Source of the DNA: Pseudomonas koreensis
GTDB lineage: Bacteria > Pseudomonadota > Gammaproteobacteria > Pseudomonadales > Pseudomonadaceae
Length of the DNA: 64,000 nt
Direction of reading: 5' to 3'
Assembly (NCBI RefSeq): GCF_024169245.1
Contig: NZ_JALJWP010000001.1
Span: 1,551,501-1,615,500 of the forward strand
Part shown: in pieces, positions 27,526-39,764 of the stretch
Numbering within the stretch: position 1 is the first letter of the stretch
Layout: each line of letters opens with the position of its first letter
Position numbers and translations under genes: made by a program
Notes under the pieces: generated by a model
Told to the model about the DNA's origin: nothing
What the model saw: only the letters and a program-made list of their open reading frames with translations
Database searches by the model: none

Positions 27526-27552
27526 CCTTCGCGAGCAGGCTCGCTCCCACAC
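27526..27552. repeat. Single REP-like unit, family C
   Basis: CCTTCGCGAGCAGGCTCGCT followed by CCCACA, one arm only, between the monooxygenase and the aldo/keto reductase. Confidence 0.7.
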
Positions 27553-27594
27553 GAGCAATCGACACCCATTTCAAGACAGACAAGAGAGGATTCG

Positions 27595-28632
27595 ATGACT
27601 TACACCGCTGCCGAAAACCGCTACGACTCCATTCCCTACCGCCGCGTCGGCCGCAGCGGTCTGGTGCTGCCGGCCTTGTCGCTGGGCCTGTGGCACAACT
27701 TTGGTGACAGCACACCGATCGACACCCAGCGCGCCTTGCTGCGCACCGCGTTCGATCTGGGCATCAACCATTTCGATCTGGCCAACAACTACGGCCCGCC
27801 GTACGGCAGCGCCGAGATCAATTTCGGGCGCCTGCTGCGCGAAGACTTCAAGCATTACCGTGACGAACTGATCATCTCCAGCAAGGCTGGCTGGGACATG
27901 TGGCCTGGCCCGTACGGCCAGGGCGGCGGATCGCGCAAATACGTGCTGGCGAGCCTCGACCAGAGCCTGCAACGCCTCGGTCTGGACTATGTGGATATCT
28001 TCTATTCGCATCGCTTCGACCCGGACACCCCGCTGGAAGAAACCGCCAGCGCCCTCGCCACTGCCGTACAGCAGGGCAAAGCGTTGTACATCGGTATCTC
28101 GTCCTATTCCGGGGTGAAAACCCGCGAAATGGCTGAGCTGCTGAAAGAGTGGAAGGTGCCGCTGTTGATTCATCAGCCGGCGTACAACCTGCTCAATCGC
28201 TGGGTGGAAAAGGATCTGCTCGACACCACCGATGAACTCGGCACGGGCGTCATCGCTTTTACTCCACTGGCGCAGGGCTTGCTTACCGACAAATACCTCA
28301 ACGGCGTTCCGGCCGATGCACGGGTCAATCGCCCGGGCGGCGGTTCGTTGCAGGCGTCGCATTTGTCCGAAGCGAACATTGCCCATGTGCGCGCATTGAA
28401 TGAAATCGCCAAACGTCGCGGCCAGAGCCTGGCGCAACTGGCGCTGGCGTGGACGCTACGTGACCCAAGGGTAACCTCGGCGTTGATCGGTGCGAGCCGG
28501 CCGGAGCAGATTATCGAGAACGTCGGCGCGCTGAAGAATCTGGATTTCAGCGCTGCAGAGCTGGCGGAGATCGATCGGTTTGCCCAGGAGGGCGGGATCA
28601 ATCTTTGGGAGAAGCCTTCGACGGCGGAGTGA
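27595..28632 (+). CDS. mgrA: Aldo/keto reductase (MgrA/YghZ type)
   Basis: A 345-residue NADPH-dependent (beta/alpha)8 reductase resembling L-glyceraldehyde 3-phosphate reductase. Catalytic residues are seen in NHFDLANNYGPPYGSAE (Asp and Tyr) and SSKAGWDMWPGPYG (Lys), with the histidine in YSHRFDPDTP. The C-terminal cofactor motif is SALIGASRPEQI. The start is preceded by an AGAGAGGA ribosome binding site. It lies 72 nt after the monooxygenase, with a single repeat unit between, and probably belongs to the same LacI-controlled operon, reducing an aldehyde released by the monooxygenase. That link is inference. Confidence 0.83.
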   Translation: MTYTAAENRYDSIPYRRVGRSGLVLPALSLGLWHNFGDSTPIDTQRALLRTAFDLGINHFDLANNYGPPYGSAEINFGRLLREDFKHYRDELIISSKAGWDMWPGPYGQGGGSRKYVLASLDQSLQRLGLDYVDIFYSHRFDPDTPLEETASALATAVQQGKALYIGISSYSGVKTREMAELLKEWKVPLLIHQPAYNLLNRWVEKDLLDTTDELGTGVIAFTPLAQGLLTDKYLNGVPADARVNRPGGGSLQASHLSEANIAHVRALNEIAKRRGQSLAQLALAWTLRDPRVTSALIGASRPEQIIENVGALKNLDFSAAELAEIDRFAQEGGINLWEKPSTAE

Positions 28633-28637
28633 CAGAC

Positions 28638-28750
28638 TGATCGTTCCCACGCTCCGCGTGGGAATGCATCAACGGACGCTCCGCGTTCGGCTTTAGATGG
28701 GACGCAGAGCGTCCCGGGCGGCATTCCCACGCAGAGCGTAGGAACGATCA
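28638..28750. repeat. REP doublet, family A
   Basis: TGATCGTTCCCACGCTCCGC to the complementary arm GAACGATCA, with inner arms ACGGACGCTCCGCGT and ACGCAGAGCGTCC. The last three bases (28748-28750) form the tauD stop codon on the minus strand. Confidence 0.85.
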
Positions 28751-29590
28751 AGCAAAGAACGGCACATCCCCCAACACCGTCGCGCGCTGCATCACCCGCC
28801 GTGCCGGGCGGTAATCGTCCACCGCGTAATGCTGGGTCACGCGGTTATCCCAGAACGCAATGTCGTCTTTCTGCCAGCGCCAGCGAATGGTGAATTCCGG
28901 CCGGGTCGCGTGGGCGAACAGAAACTTCAGGATCGCCTCGCTCTCGGTTTCCGAGAGCTCGTTGATCTTTGAGGTAAACCCTTCATTGACGAACAGCGAG
29001 CGCCGTCCGCTCACCGGGTGCGTGCGAATCACCGGGTGCGACAGCGGTGGATTCTTGCGCCGCGCCTCTTCCCACTGGGCTAGCGCCTCCGGCGTATTGC
29101 CGTAGCGCTCCAGTGGAAACGAACGGGTGAAATCGTGAGTCGCCGTCAGCCCTTCGAGCAGGGTTTTCATCGGTGCCGACAACGCTTCATACGCGGCGAT
29201 ACCGCTCGCCCACAAGGTGTCGCCACCGAATTCCGGCAGCAACTTGGCGCTGAGCACGGCGCCCATCGCCGGCGTCGGCAGGAACGTCACGTCGGTGTGC
29301 CAGATCGCGTTGTCGCGCACGTCGGTGACGGCGGTGTCGAGGATCAGTACTTCCGGTTGCTCCGGTACGTTCGGGTAGATCGGGTGAATGTGCAGGTCGC
29401 CGAAGTAATGCGCGAAGCGTGCCTGCTGTGCCGGCTCGATCGGCTGGTTACGGAAGAACAGCACCTGATACTTGAGCAGCGCCTGCTCGATAGCGTCGCG
29501 GTGTTCCAGGCTCAGCGGCTGGCTGATGTCGACGCCGCTGATCTGCGCGCCGAGGGCCGAGCTTAACGGGGTGATGTTGAGGGTGCTCAT
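28748..29590 (-). CDS. tauD: Taurine dioxygenase
   Basis: A 280-residue Fe(II)/2-oxoglutarate dioxygenase that turns taurine into sulfite and aminoacetaldehyde. The iron ligands are His98 and Asp100 (IWHTDVTF) and His254 ([10 protein letters not shown]); Arg269 (VMQRAT) should bind 2-oxoglutarate. Length fits TauD. It is the last gene of tauABCD, separated from tauC by a REP doublet, so it may have a lower or separate level of expression. Its stop codon is supplied by the first bases of another REP element. Confidence 0.9.
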   Translation of the reverse strand: MSTLNITPLSSALGAQISGVDISQPLSLEHRDAIEQALLKYQVLFFRNQPIEPAQQARFAHYFGDLHIHPIYPNVPEQPEVLILDTAVTDVRDNAIWHTDVTFLPTPAMGAVLSAKLLPEFGGDTLWASGIAAYEALSAPMKTLLEGLTATHDFTRSFPLERYGNTPEALAQWEEARRKNPPLSHPVIRTHPVSGRRSLFVNEGFTSKINELSETESEAILKFLFAHATRPEFTIRWRWQKDDIAFWDNRVTQHYAVDDYRPARRVMQRATVLGDVPFFA

Positions 29591-29619
29591 GGTCGTTCTC
29601 GTCGAATTCGGGGCCTCCT

Positions 29620-29707
29620 GTGTAGGAGCTGCCGAAGGCTGCGATCCTTTGATCTTGATCTTCTTGAAAAAAGATCAAAAGATCGCAGCCTTCGGCAGCT
29701 CCTACAC
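29620..29707. repeat. REP-like doublet, family B
   Basis: GTGTAGGAGCTGCCGAAGGC ... CAAAAGATCGCAGCCTTCGG as an almost perfect inverted repeat between tauC and tauD. Confidence 0.87.
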
Positions 29708-29728
29708 AGGGGATTCATTTGGAATTTG

Positions 29729-30562
29729 TCAGTGCGTCTGGCCGTGCCATGGCACCAGTTTGCGCTGCAATGCGCGCAGGCCCATTTCCATGGCGAAGGC
29801 GATCAGGGCGATGACCAGAATCCCCAGCACCACCACGTCGGTGACCAGAAATTGCGCGGCCGACTGCACCATGAAGCCGAGGCCGCTGGTGGCCGCGATC
29901 AGTTCAGCGGCGACCAGGGTCGACCAGCCAACTCCGAGGCCAATGCGCACGCCAGTGAGTATGTCCGGCAAGGCGCTGGGCAGAATCACATGACGAATCA
30001 ACTGCACGCGCGTCGCGCCCAACGACTGCGCTGCGCGCAGTTTTGCCGGGTCGACGGTACGTACGCCAGTCGCGGTGGCAATCGCAATCGGCGCAAAAAT
30101 CGCCAGATAGATCAGCAGCACTTTCGACAACTCGCCGATGCCGCACCAGATCACGATCAGCGGCAGATAGGCGAGCGGTGGGATAGGGCGGTAGAACTCG
30201 ATCAACGGATCCAGCACGCCGCGAGCGATGCGGTTGGCGCCGATGGCGATGCCCACCGGCACAGCGGTCAGAATCGCGAAGCCGAGACCCAGGCCGATGC
30301 GGCTCAGGCTCGCGCCCAAATGCTGCCAAAGGGTCGAGTCCATGTAACCGGTAGTCGCCAGCAACCAGCCTTTTTGCAACACGGCGGACGGCGGCGGGAG
30401 GAACAGCGGTTCGATCAGTCCAGTGGCGGTCACCGCCCACCAGATCACCAACAACGCAAACAAGGTCAGCAAGCTGATCCAGCGCGTGCTGAGGCTACGG
30501 CGTACCGGAATGCTCACCGAAGGGGTTTTCACCGCCGCAGCGGAAACGTCGTAACTGCTCAT
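29729..30562 (-). CDS. tauC: Taurine ABC transporter permease
   Basis: A 277-residue inner-membrane permease with about six membrane segments ([34 protein letters not shown]). The EAA loop reads [23 protein letters not shown]. Its start overlaps the tauB stop by 4 nt (ATGA). It forms the taurine channel with TauB and TauA. Confidence 0.9.
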   Translation of the reverse strand: MSSYDVSAAAVKTPSVSIPVRRSLSTRWISLLTLFALLVIWWAVTATGLIEPLFLPPPSAVLQKGWLLATTGYMDSTLWQHLGASLSRIGLGLGFAILTAVPVGIAIGANRIARGVLDPLIEFYRPIPPLAYLPLIVIWCGIGELSKVLLIYLAIFAPIAIATATGVRTVDPAKLRAAQSLGATRVQLIRHVILPSALPDILTGVRIGLGVGWSTLVAAELIAATSGLGFMVQSAAQFLVTDVVVLGILVIALIAFAMEMGLRALQRKLVPWHGQTH

Positions 30563-31353
30563 GCGCGCTCCTGCCGGGGTACGGCGCTGCGTTGCGAGAA
30601 GACTTTGCTCAACACGTGTTCGCGGGTTTCGATAAATCGCGGATCGGATTTGATCGCGCGGGCCGACTCGCCAGCGGCGTAGCGCTGACCGAAATCCAGA
30701 TGCAGACGCTCAACGATCTGCCCTGGATTCGGCGCCAGCAGAATCAGGTCCGTGGCGAGGAACACCGCTTCTTCAATGTCGTGGGTAATCAGGAAAACCG
30801 GCTTGGCCGTGCGTTGCCAGACTTGCAGCAACAGCTCCTGCATCTGCTCGCGAGTGAATGCATCAAGCGCACCGAACGGCTCGTCCATCAGCAACACGCG
30901 CGGATCAGCAGCAAGGGCGCGGGCGAGGCCGACGCGTTGTTTCTGGCCACCGGACAATTGCCAGATGCGCCGGTCTTCGAAGCCGGCGAGATCGACTAGC
31001 GCGAGCATTTCCCGGGCGATTTTTTCCCGCTGGTCCTTGCCGACACCGGCCAGTTCGAGGCCGAAGCCGACGTTCTCCAGCACGTCCTGCCAGGGCAGCA
31101 AGGCGTCGTCCTGAAACACTACGCCTCGTTCGGCGCTCGGGCCTTTGACCGGCACGCCGTCGAGGGTGATGCGCCCGGCACTCGGTTCGACGAAGCCGGC
31201 AATCAGGTTCAACAGCGAAGTCTTGCCACTGCCGGACGGGCCGAGGGCGACCAGCAACTGCTGCGGCCCCAGGGTCAGAGAAATATCCGCCAGCACCGGC
31301 TCGGGGCTGCCCGGGTACTGTGCGCTGATGCGCTCCAGCTGTAGCAAGGCCAT
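30559..31353 (-). CDS. tauB: Taurine ABC transporter ATP-binding protein
   Basis: A 264-residue ATPase: Walker [11 protein letters not shown]-loop [10 protein letters not shown], signature [10 protein letters not shown], Walker [13 protein letters not shown], switch [11 protein letters not shown]. The alternative SsuB assignment is less likely because tauA and tauD flank it. It follows tauA by 15 nt. Confidence 0.9.
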   Translation of the reverse strand: MALLQLERISAQYPGSPEPVLADISLTLGPQQLLVALGPSGSGKTSLLNLIAGFVEPSAGRITLDGVPVKGPSAERGVVFQDDALLPWQDVLENVGFGLELAGVGKDQREKIAREMLALVDLAGFEDRRIWQLSGGQKQRVGLARALAADPRVLLMDEPFGALDAFTREQMQELLLQVWQRTAKPVFLITHDIEEAVFLATDLILLAPNPGQIVERLHLDFGQRYAAGESARAIKSDPRFIETREHVLSKVFSQRSAVPRQERA

Positions 31354-31368
31354 CGCTGTATCTCCCGA

Positions 31369-32346
31369 TCAGTTAGTGATGTATTTGGCACTGACGTAAG
31401 GCGCGTAGTCCGGCAGCACGGCTTCGACCTTGCCTTGCTCCTTGAGGAACGCGGCGGTGTCAGTGATGGCTTTGGTGGTCGGCGCGCCGAGGTCACTGAC
31501 TTGATCCGCCGCCAATGGGTAGACGTTGCCCTGCAGCAGCAATGGAATGTCGCTGGCCTTGGCACCAGACAGCTTCACCAGTTTGTCGACGTTGCTCTGA
31601 TTCGCCAGCCACGCTTTCGGGTCTTTGCGGTAGTCGGCGTAGGCGTCGAGGGTGACCTTGGCGAACGCGGTGACGATTTCCGGATGCTTCTCGGCGAAGT
31701 CCTTGCGCACGATCCACGCATCGAAGGTCGGCGCACCGAACTTGGCCAGCTCGCCGGAAGTAATCAGCACTTTGCCATTTTCCTTGGCCACACCCAGTGC
31801 CGGATCCCACACGTAAGTGGCGTCGATGTCGCCGCGTTTCCACGCGGCGATGATCGCTGGCGGCGCGAGGTTGAGCACGGTGACTTTCGACGGATCGATG
31901 TTCCAGTGCTTGAGCGCGGCGAGCAGGCTGTAATGCCCGGTGGACACGAACGGCACGGCGATTTTCTTGCCGATCAGATCCTGCGGCGTTTTGATGCCGG
32001 AACCGTCGCGCGCAACCAGCGCTTCAGCGGCGCCGATCTGCGTGGCAATCAGGAAGGTTTCCACCGGCACTTTGCGGGTGATCGCGGCGGTCAGCGGGCT
32101 CGAACCGAGGTAGCCGATCTGTACATCGCCGGACGCGATGGCGGCGATGATGTCGGCACCGTTATCGAACTTGCGCCAGCTGATGTCGGCCTTGGTGGCT
32201 TTCTCATAGGCACCGTCGGCCTGAGCGACTTTAGCCGGGTCGACGGTGGTCTGGTAGGCGACAGTGAGATCGGCCGCCTGGGCCAGGAAGCTTGCAGCGG
32301 CCAGCGAGGCGGCGGCAAGCAGGCGAAGCGGGAAATTCAGTTTCAA
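31369..32346 (-). CDS. tauA: Taurine-binding periplasmic protein
   Basis: A 325-residue receptor with a signal peptide (LLAAASLAAASFLAQAAD). TauA signatures are VAYQTTVDPAKVAQADG, GDVQIGYLGSSPLTAAI and DATYVWDPALG. It heads the tauABCD operon. An AT-rich block 67-84 nt upstream resembles the one before the sfn operon, consistent with joint control under sulfate limitation. Confidence 0.9.
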   Translation of the reverse strand: MKLNFPLRLLAAASLAAASFLAQAADLTVAYQTTVDPAKVAQADGAYEKATKADISWRKFDNGADIIAAIASGDVQIGYLGSSPLTAAITRKVPVETFLIATQIGAAEALVARDGSGIKTPQDLIGKKIAVPFVSTGHYSLLAALKHWNIDPSKVTVLNLAPPAIIAAWKRGDIDATYVWDPALGVAKENGKVLITSGELAKFGAPTFDAWIVRKDFAEKHPEIVTAFAKVTLDAYADYRKDPKAWLANQSNVDKLVKLSGAKASDIPLLLQGNVYPLAADQVSDLGAPTTKAITDTAAFLKEQGKVEAVLPDYAPYVSAKYITN

Positions 32347-32412
32347 TTGGGAGCTCCAGATCAGGCGACCGAATGTCGGCGTGAAAGGAGACTAAATGAT
32401 CTAAGAATCGAG

Positions 32413-32430
32413 AAATAAATAACTTTTTCG
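32413..32430 (-). promoter_or_regulatory. Candidate regulator site upstream of tauA
   Basis: Plus-strand AAATAAATAACTTTTTCG matches AAATAAACTAACTTTTAGG upstream of the sfn operon with one inserted base and two changes. Likely a sulfur-control element; CysB is the first candidate. Confidence 0.4.
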
Positions 32431-32483
32431 AATGAGCTTATGAGCGGAAAAATCTAGGGCAGGAGAGGATGTGGGCCTTTAAC

Positions 32484-32589
32484 TGATCGTTCCCACGCTC
32501 TGCGTGGTAACGCCTCAAGGGACGCTCTGCGTCCAAAGTGACGCGGAGCGTCACAGGCTGCATTCCCACGCAGAGCGTGGGAACGATCA
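32484..32589. repeat. REP doublet, family A
   Basis: TGATCGTTCCCACGCTCTGC to GTGGGAACGATCA, with inner arms GACGCTCTGCGTCC and GACGCGGAGCGTC. It lies between gshA and tauA. Confidence 0.85.
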
Positions 32590-32603
32590 AGGCCGGGGCG
32601 GCT

Positions 32604-34187
32604 TTAATTGCTGATTGCCAGGATGCTCGCCTGATACGCGCCGACAAACACGTCGAAATCGCCGACCTCGTTCTGCTCAAGCTCGGTCTGCTGTGCCAGG
32701 GATGCCCGGGCCAGTTCTTCAAACTTCGCTTGCTCGTCAGCCGCCAGCGGTTCGCTGCGGAAGAACTCGGCATGCGCCTGGCTCTGGCGCAGGGAGAACT
32801 GCGCGAAGCTTTCCTTGTGCTCGGCCATGGCGGCCAGCACCTGCGCCGATGGCGTCAGGGAAGGGTCGTTGACCTTGGCCAGTTGCGCATCCAGCGCTTT
32901 GCTGTGGGCATCGCCGCCGACGCTCTGATCGAGCATCGCCGCCAGCGGTGCAATCTGCTCGAGCAGCTCGGCCGCCCATTGCTTCATCTCGACCGGCTGA
33001 CCGTCACGCTGCAATTGCAGGCCTGGACGGCGGCCTTCCTTGACCACGCTGAGGAAGTTCGAGGTGGCGTTGCCGCACGAAGTGTTGGTCAGCAGCGGGC
33101 TGTCGTTCAGCGCGCAGTACAGCAAAAAGGCGTCGATGAAGCGCGACTCGGTGATGTCGATGCCCATCGGCAGGAACGGGTTGATGTCCAGGCAGCGCAC
33201 TTCGACGTATTGAATGCCGCGCGCCATCAGCGCCTGGATCGGCCGTTCGCCGGTGTAGGTCACGCGTTTCGGGCGGATGTTGGAGTAGTACTCGTTTTCG
33301 ATCTGCAGGATGTTGGTATTGAGCTGCACCCACTCGCCATCTTTGTGCGTGCCCACTTCAACGTACGGCGCGTAAGGCGTTGCCACCGCTTCGCGCAGGC
33401 TGTCGGTGTAGCTGGTCAGATCGTTGTAGCAGGGCGTCAGGCCGGCCTGGGCGTTGCTCTGATAACCGAGATCGCTCATGCGCAGGCTGGTGGCGTACGG
33501 CAGATACAGCGTGTCCGGATCGAGCTGTTCGAGCTGATGCGAACGCCCGCGCAGGAAACCGGCATCCAGTGCCGGCGATGCGCCGAACAGGTACATCAGC
33601 AGCCAGCTGTAGCGGCGGAAGTTGCGGATCAGCGCGATGTAGGACACCGACTGGAAATCGCGATCGGTGCCGACGAAACCTTCGGCCTCGCGCAGCAATG
33701 GCCAGAGCTGTTCCGGCAGGGAGAAGTTGTAGTGAATCCCGGCGATGCATTGCATGGTCTTGCCGTAGCGCAGGGCCAGGCCCTTGCGATAGACGTACTT
33801 GAGCTGACCGATGTTGGAGGTGCCGTAATAGGCGATCGGGATATCTTCCTCGGCCGGCAACGGGCACGGCATCGATGGACTCCACAGGTACTCGTTGCCG
33901 AGCTTGCTGTAGGCAAAGCGGTGAATCCTGTCCAGGCTCGCCAGCGTGTCGGCAGGATCCGGCAGGGCGGGTGTGATGAATTCCAGCAGCGATTCGGAGT
34001 AGTCGGTGGTGATCTGTTCGTTGGTCAGCGCGGAACCCAGGGCTTCGGGGTGCGGCGTTTGCGCCAGGCGACCTTCACTGGTCACACGCAGGCATTCACG
34101 TTCGATACCGTGCAGGCACTGCTTGAGCAGAGAGAGGTGGGCGCGCTCGCCGAGCAGAGCCAGGCGGCGGTTGAGAAGTTCGCTCAA
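32604..34187 (-). CDS. gshA: Glutamate-cysteine ligase
   Basis: The 527-residue enzyme of the first step of glutathione synthesis, gammaproteobacterial class. Landmarks are [43 protein letters not shown] and [13 protein letters not shown]. The TTG at 34187 is chosen: AAGGAA lies about 7 nt before it, and the protein then starts with the usual [13 protein letters not shown] at the family's normal length; the GTG at 34202 overlaps the ribosome binding site. Monocistronic, flanked by REP elements on both sides. Confidence 0.93.
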   Translation of the reverse strand: MSELLNRRLALLGERAHLSLLKQCLHGIERECLRVTSEGRLAQTPHPEALGSALTNEQITTDYSESLLEFITPALPDPADTLASLDRIHRFAYSKLGNEYLWSPSMPCPLPAEEDIPIAYYGTSNIGQLKYVYRKGLALRYGKTMQCIAGIHYNFSLPEQLWPLLREAEGFVGTDRDFQSVSYIALIRNFRRYSWLLMYLFGASPALDAGFLRGRSHQLEQLDPDTLYLPYATSLRMSDLGYQSNAQAGLTPCYNDLTSYTDSLREAVATPYAPYVEVGTHKDGEWVQLNTNILQIENEYYSNIRPKRVTYTGERPIQALMARGIQYVEVRCLDINPFLPMGIDITESRFIDAFLLYCALNDSPLLTNTSCGNATSNFLSVVKEGRRPGLQLQRDGQPVEMKQWAAELLEQIAPLAAMLDQSVGGDAHSKALDAQLAKVNDPSLTPSAQVLAAMAEHKESFAQFSLRQSQAHAEFFRSEPLAADEQAKFEELARASLAQQTELEQNEVGDFDVFVGAYQASILAISN

Positions 34188-34306
34188 TTTGGATTCCTTC
34201 ACGCGTCAGTCGCCCCAATATGGGGGTGGGCAGGACGGTCTACAAGGGTGAAGTTGAAACTGGCGTTATCGCCTGGTTTTCTAGCCTGTCAGCCGCACAC
34301 ATAACC

Positions 34307-34390
34307 CGTAGGAGCTGCCGGAGGCTGCGATCTTTTGATCTTGCTGTTGAAAAACAAAATCAAAAGATCGCAGCCTGCGGCAGCTCCCAC
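34307..34390. repeat. REP-like doublet, family B
   Basis: CGTAGGAGCTGCCGGAGGCT ... facing AGATCGCAGCCTGCGGCAGC and TCCCACAG, between the PaaI-type thioesterase and gshA. Confidence 0.85.
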
Positions 34391-34433
34391 AGGATTCGTT
34401 GCGCCGAAATTAACTCAAAATGATGAGCAACAT

Positions 34434-34816
34434 CTACAGGACAGCGAAGGTGCCTTGCGCTTTTGCGACCAGTTTGTCGCCCTGCATGACCTCGGCTTCG
34501 ACCACCAGCGTGCGCCGGCCCGGGTGGATCACCCGGGCCGTGCACAGCACCTCGCCGTCGGAAACGGCGCGGATGTAGTTGATCTTGCACTCGATGGTCG
34601 CGCTCTGCTGATCGAAGCCATGGCTGCTGGAACAAGCCAGGCCCATGGCAATGTCGACCAGACTGAACAGCGCGCCGCCGTGCAGCTTGCCGCCACGGTT
34701 GCGCAGTTCGGGCTCAAGAGCCAGGGCGACTTGCGCCACCCCGGTTTCGAGGCTGTGCAGGCGGCAGCCCAACAGCTTGAAAAACGCGCTCTCGACGAGC
34801 CCGGCCGGCATTTCCA

Positions 34817-34817
<1 letters not shown>
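34434..34817 (-). CDS. PaaI-type hotdog thioesterase
   Basis: A 127-residue hotdog-fold acyl-CoA thioesterase. The active-site region is RNRGGKLHGGALFSLVDIAM, in which the Gly-Gly and Asp positions of PaaI enzymes are conserved. The start overlaps the tex stop codon by 3 nt (ATGA), so it is translated from the tex transcript. The pair tex-thioesterase also occurs in P. aeruginosa as I recall. Substrate unknown. Confidence 0.85.
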
Positions 34818-37141
<2,324 letters not shown>

Positions 37142-37500
37142 AAAACCACCTGACATAGTATGAAAAGCAGGCTCACAGGCACGCAGATAAAGGCCTGGAG
37201 GCTGATTGAGCGGCTGAAAGATTGCCGCTGCCTGGATCAAGAGGCTGCCCATTGACCCGTGAAATCGAACAGTTGCTGCACATGGCCGGAAAAAATACCG
37301 GCCACTTACGGTAACGATTCAGACGTTGCCTGGCGCAAAACGCCGCGCATTATAACCAGCGTTCTGTCATTCGGGGGCGTCGCAGTCTGTAGGCATAAAC
37401 CCCGGTTTTCTGGCAGTGAAGGAAAAATCTGCTAACAATGCACACGGTGCGTATAACGGCAGCTACGCCATAATGCGCGCCGAGCTAAAAGGAGCATCCA
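37142..37500. other. Divergent control region tex / ompR
   Basis: 359 bp without a gene. It must hold the promoters of tex and ompR. The ompR ribosome binding site (AAAAGGAG, 37488-37495) is clear; no operator or terminator was recognised. Confidence 0.5.
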
Positions 37501-38241
37501 ATGAGCAGCACTGCACAAACGGCTGAAGGCGAAAAAATTCTTATCGTTGATGACGATCCGGGGCTGAGCAGCCTGCTGGAGCGTTTCTTCGTCAGCAAGG
37601 GCTACCGTGCCCGTACCGTTCCGAACACCGAGCAGATGGATCGTCTGCTGGCGCGTGAAGTGTTCAATCTGGTCGTTCTCGACCTGATGCTGCCGGGCGA
37701 AGACGGCCTGACCGCTTGCCGCCGCCTGCGTGGCGCGAACAACCAGATTCCGATCATCATGCTCACCGCCAAGGGCGATGAGCTGAGCCGTATCAAGGGC
37801 CTTGAACTGGGCGCCGATGATTACCTGGCCAAGCCGTTCAACCCGGACGAGCTGATGGCGCGGGTCAAAGCGGTCTTGCGCCGTCAGGCCGCACCGGTAC
37901 CGGGCGCGCCGGGCAGCGAAGACGAAAACGTCACCTTCGGTGATTACGTGTTGTCGCTGGCCACCCGCGAACTCAAGCGTGGCGACGAGGTGCACATGCT
38001 CACCACCGGTGAGTTCGCTGTACTCAAGGCTTTGGTGATGAACGCGCGTCAGCCGCTGACCCGCGACAAACTGATGAACCTGGCTCGTGGCCGTGAGTGG
38101 GATGCGTTGGAGCGTTCCATTGACGTGCAGATCTCGCGTCTGCGCCGGATGATCGAGCCCGATGCGTCGAAACCGCGCTACATCCAGACCGTCTGGGGCG
38201 TGGGTTACGTGTTCGTACCGGATGGCGCCGCCACCAAGTGA
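37501..38241 (+). CDS. ompR: Response regulator OmpR (AmgR)
   Basis: A 246-residue response regulator. The receiver domain has the acidic pair in IVDDDPG, the phospho-acceptor Asp61 (VVLDLMLPGEDG) and Lys111 (LAKPFNP); the C-terminal winged helix covers about residues 145-240 (LMNLARGREWDALERSIDVQISRLRR region). In P. aeruginosa the orthologous pair is AmgRS, which controls envelope stress and aminoglycoside tolerance; in enterobacteria it is OmpR-EnvZ. It is followed by envZ after 113 nt with a degenerate repeat between. Confidence 0.92.
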   Translation: MSSTAQTAEGEKILIVDDDPGLSSLLERFFVSKGYRARTVPNTEQMDRLLAREVFNLVVLDLMLPGEDGLTACRRLRGANNQIPIIMLTAKGDELSRIKGLELGADDYLAKPFNPDELMARVKAVLRRQAAPVPGAPGSEDENVTFGDYVLSLATRELKRGDEVHMLTTGEFAVLKALVMNARQPLTRDKLMNLARGREWDALERSIDVQISRLRRMIEPDASKPRYIQTVWGVGYVFVPDGAATK

Positions 38242-38248
38242 TCGGTGA

Positions 38249-38343
38249 TTTGTAGGAGCGGGTCTGCCGGCTCTGGTCGCCTGACCATTGCCACAGACTC
38301 GCAATCCGCAATATGCGAGCATTGCTCGCTCCTGCAAGTGTGT
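38249..38343. repeat. Degenerate REP-like sequence between ompR and envZ
   Basis: TTTGTAGGAGCGGGTCTGCC at one end faces GCGAGCATTGCTCGCTCCTG at the other with partial complementarity. It separates the two genes of the operon. Confidence 0.45.
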
Positions 38344-38354
38344 AGCGGTTAAAG

Positions 38355-39668
38355 ATGAAAACCCCCGTCTGGTTCCCCCAAAGCTTTTTCTCTCGCACCC
38401 TTTGGCTGGTGCTTATCGTCGTGCTGTTTTCCAAGGCGCTGACCCTGGTTTATCTGTTGATGAACGAGGACGTGCTGGTGGATCGCCAATACAGTCACGG
38501 TGTCGCTCTGACGCTGCGCGCCTATTGGGCCGCCGACGAAGAAAACCGCGCAAAAATTGCCGATGCCGCGACCCTGATTCGGGTGGTCGGCGCCGGTGTG
38601 CCGGAAGGCGAACAGCACTGGCCTTACAGCGAAATCTATCAGCGTCAGATGCAGGCGGAACTGGGTGCCGACACCGAGGTGCGGTTGCGCATGCACTCAC
38701 CACCGGCACTGTGGGTTCGCGCACCCAGTCTGGGTGATGGCTGGCTGAAAGTACCGTTGTATCCACATCCGCTGCGCGGCCAGAAAATCTGGAACGTGCT
38801 CGGCTGGTTCCTTGCCATCGGCCTCTTGTCGACAGCATCGGCATGGATATTCGTCAGCCAGCTCAACCAGCCGTTGAAGCGTCTGGTCTATGCCGCGCGG
38901 CAACTTGGCCAGGGCCGTAGCGTGCGCCTGCCGATCAGCGACACGCCGAGCGAAATGACCGAGGTTTACCGCGCGTTCAACCAGATGGCCGAAGACGTCG
39001 AACAGGCCGGGCGCGAACGCGAGCTGATGCTGGCGGGGGTGTCCCACGACTTGCGTACGCCGCTGACACGCTTGCGCCTGTCGCTGGAACTGATGGGCGA
39101 CCACACCGACCTCACCGACGACATGGTCCGCGACATCGAAGACATGGACGCGATTCTCGATCAGTTCCTCGCATTCATTCGCGACGGTCGCGACGAGTCG
39201 GTGGAAGAAGTCGACCTCAGCGATCTGGTGCGTGAAGTGGCCGCACCGTACAACCAGAACGAAGAGAAAGTGCGCCTGCGCCTGGAACCGATTCAGCCTT
39301 TCCCGCTGCGTCGGGTTTCGATGAAGCGTTTGCTCAACAACCTGATCGGCAACGCCTTGAACCATGCCGGTGGCAGCGTTGAAGTCGCGGCTTATGTTTC
39401 CGGTGACGTCAGCGCGCCGTATGTGGTGCTGAGCGTAATGGACCGTGGCGCCGGGATTGATCCGTCCGAGCTCGAAGCGATTTTCAACCCGTTTACCCGA
39501 GGTGATCGGGCTCGCGGTGGCAAAGGTACCGGGCTGGGACTGGCGATCGTGAAAAGGATTGCGGCGATGCATGGCGGCAATGTCGAATTGCGCAACCGGT
39601 CCGGGGGTGGGCTTGAAGCGCGGGTGAGATTGCCGTTGGGGTTGATGTTGCCCCGCGATGCGGTGTAA
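38355..39668 (+). CDS. envZ: Sensor histidine kinase EnvZ (AmgS)
   Basis: A 437-residue membrane kinase. Two membrane helices (near residues 13-35 and 145-165) enclose a periplasmic sensor of about 110 residues; then HAMP (LNQPLKRLVYAARQLGQG), the H-box with phospho-accepting His about 231 (GVSHDLRTPLTRL), N-box LLNNLIGNALNHAGG, and G-boxes DRGAGIDP and GKGTGLGLAIV. It phosphorylates OmpR. A REP doublet follows directly. Confidence 0.92.
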   Translation: MKTPVWFPQSFFSRTLWLVLIVVLFSKALTLVYLLMNEDVLVDRQYSHGVALTLRAYWAADEENRAKIADAATLIRVVGAGVPEGEQHWPYSEIYQRQMQAELGADTEVRLRMHSPPALWVRAPSLGDGWLKVPLYPHPLRGQKIWNVLGWFLAIGLLSTASAWIFVSQLNQPLKRLVYAARQLGQGRSVRLPISDTPSEMTEVYRAFNQMAEDVEQAGRERELMLAGVSHDLRTPLTRLRLSLELMGDHTDLTDDMVRDIEDMDAILDQFLAFIRDGRDESVEEVDLSDLVREVAAPYNQNEEKVRLRLEPIQPFPLRRVSMKRLLNNLIGNALNHAGGSVEVAAYVSGDVSAPYVVLSVMDRGAGIDPSELEAIFNPFTRGDRARGGKGTGLGLAIVKRIAAMHGGNVELRNRSGGGLEARVRLPLGLMLPRDAV

Positions 39669-39676
39669 AGCCTGAA

Positions 39677-39764
39677 AAAAAGATCGCAGCCTTCGGCAGC
39701 TCCTACTGGAAATGCATTCCCCTGTAGGAGCTGCCGAAGGCTGCGATCTTTTGCTTCTAGCCCT
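39677..39764. repeat. REP-like doublet, family B
   Basis: AAAAGATCGCAGCCTTCGGC with AGCTCCTAC facing GTAGGAGCTGCCGAAGGCTG. Between the convergent envZ and rimK genes. Confidence 0.87.
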
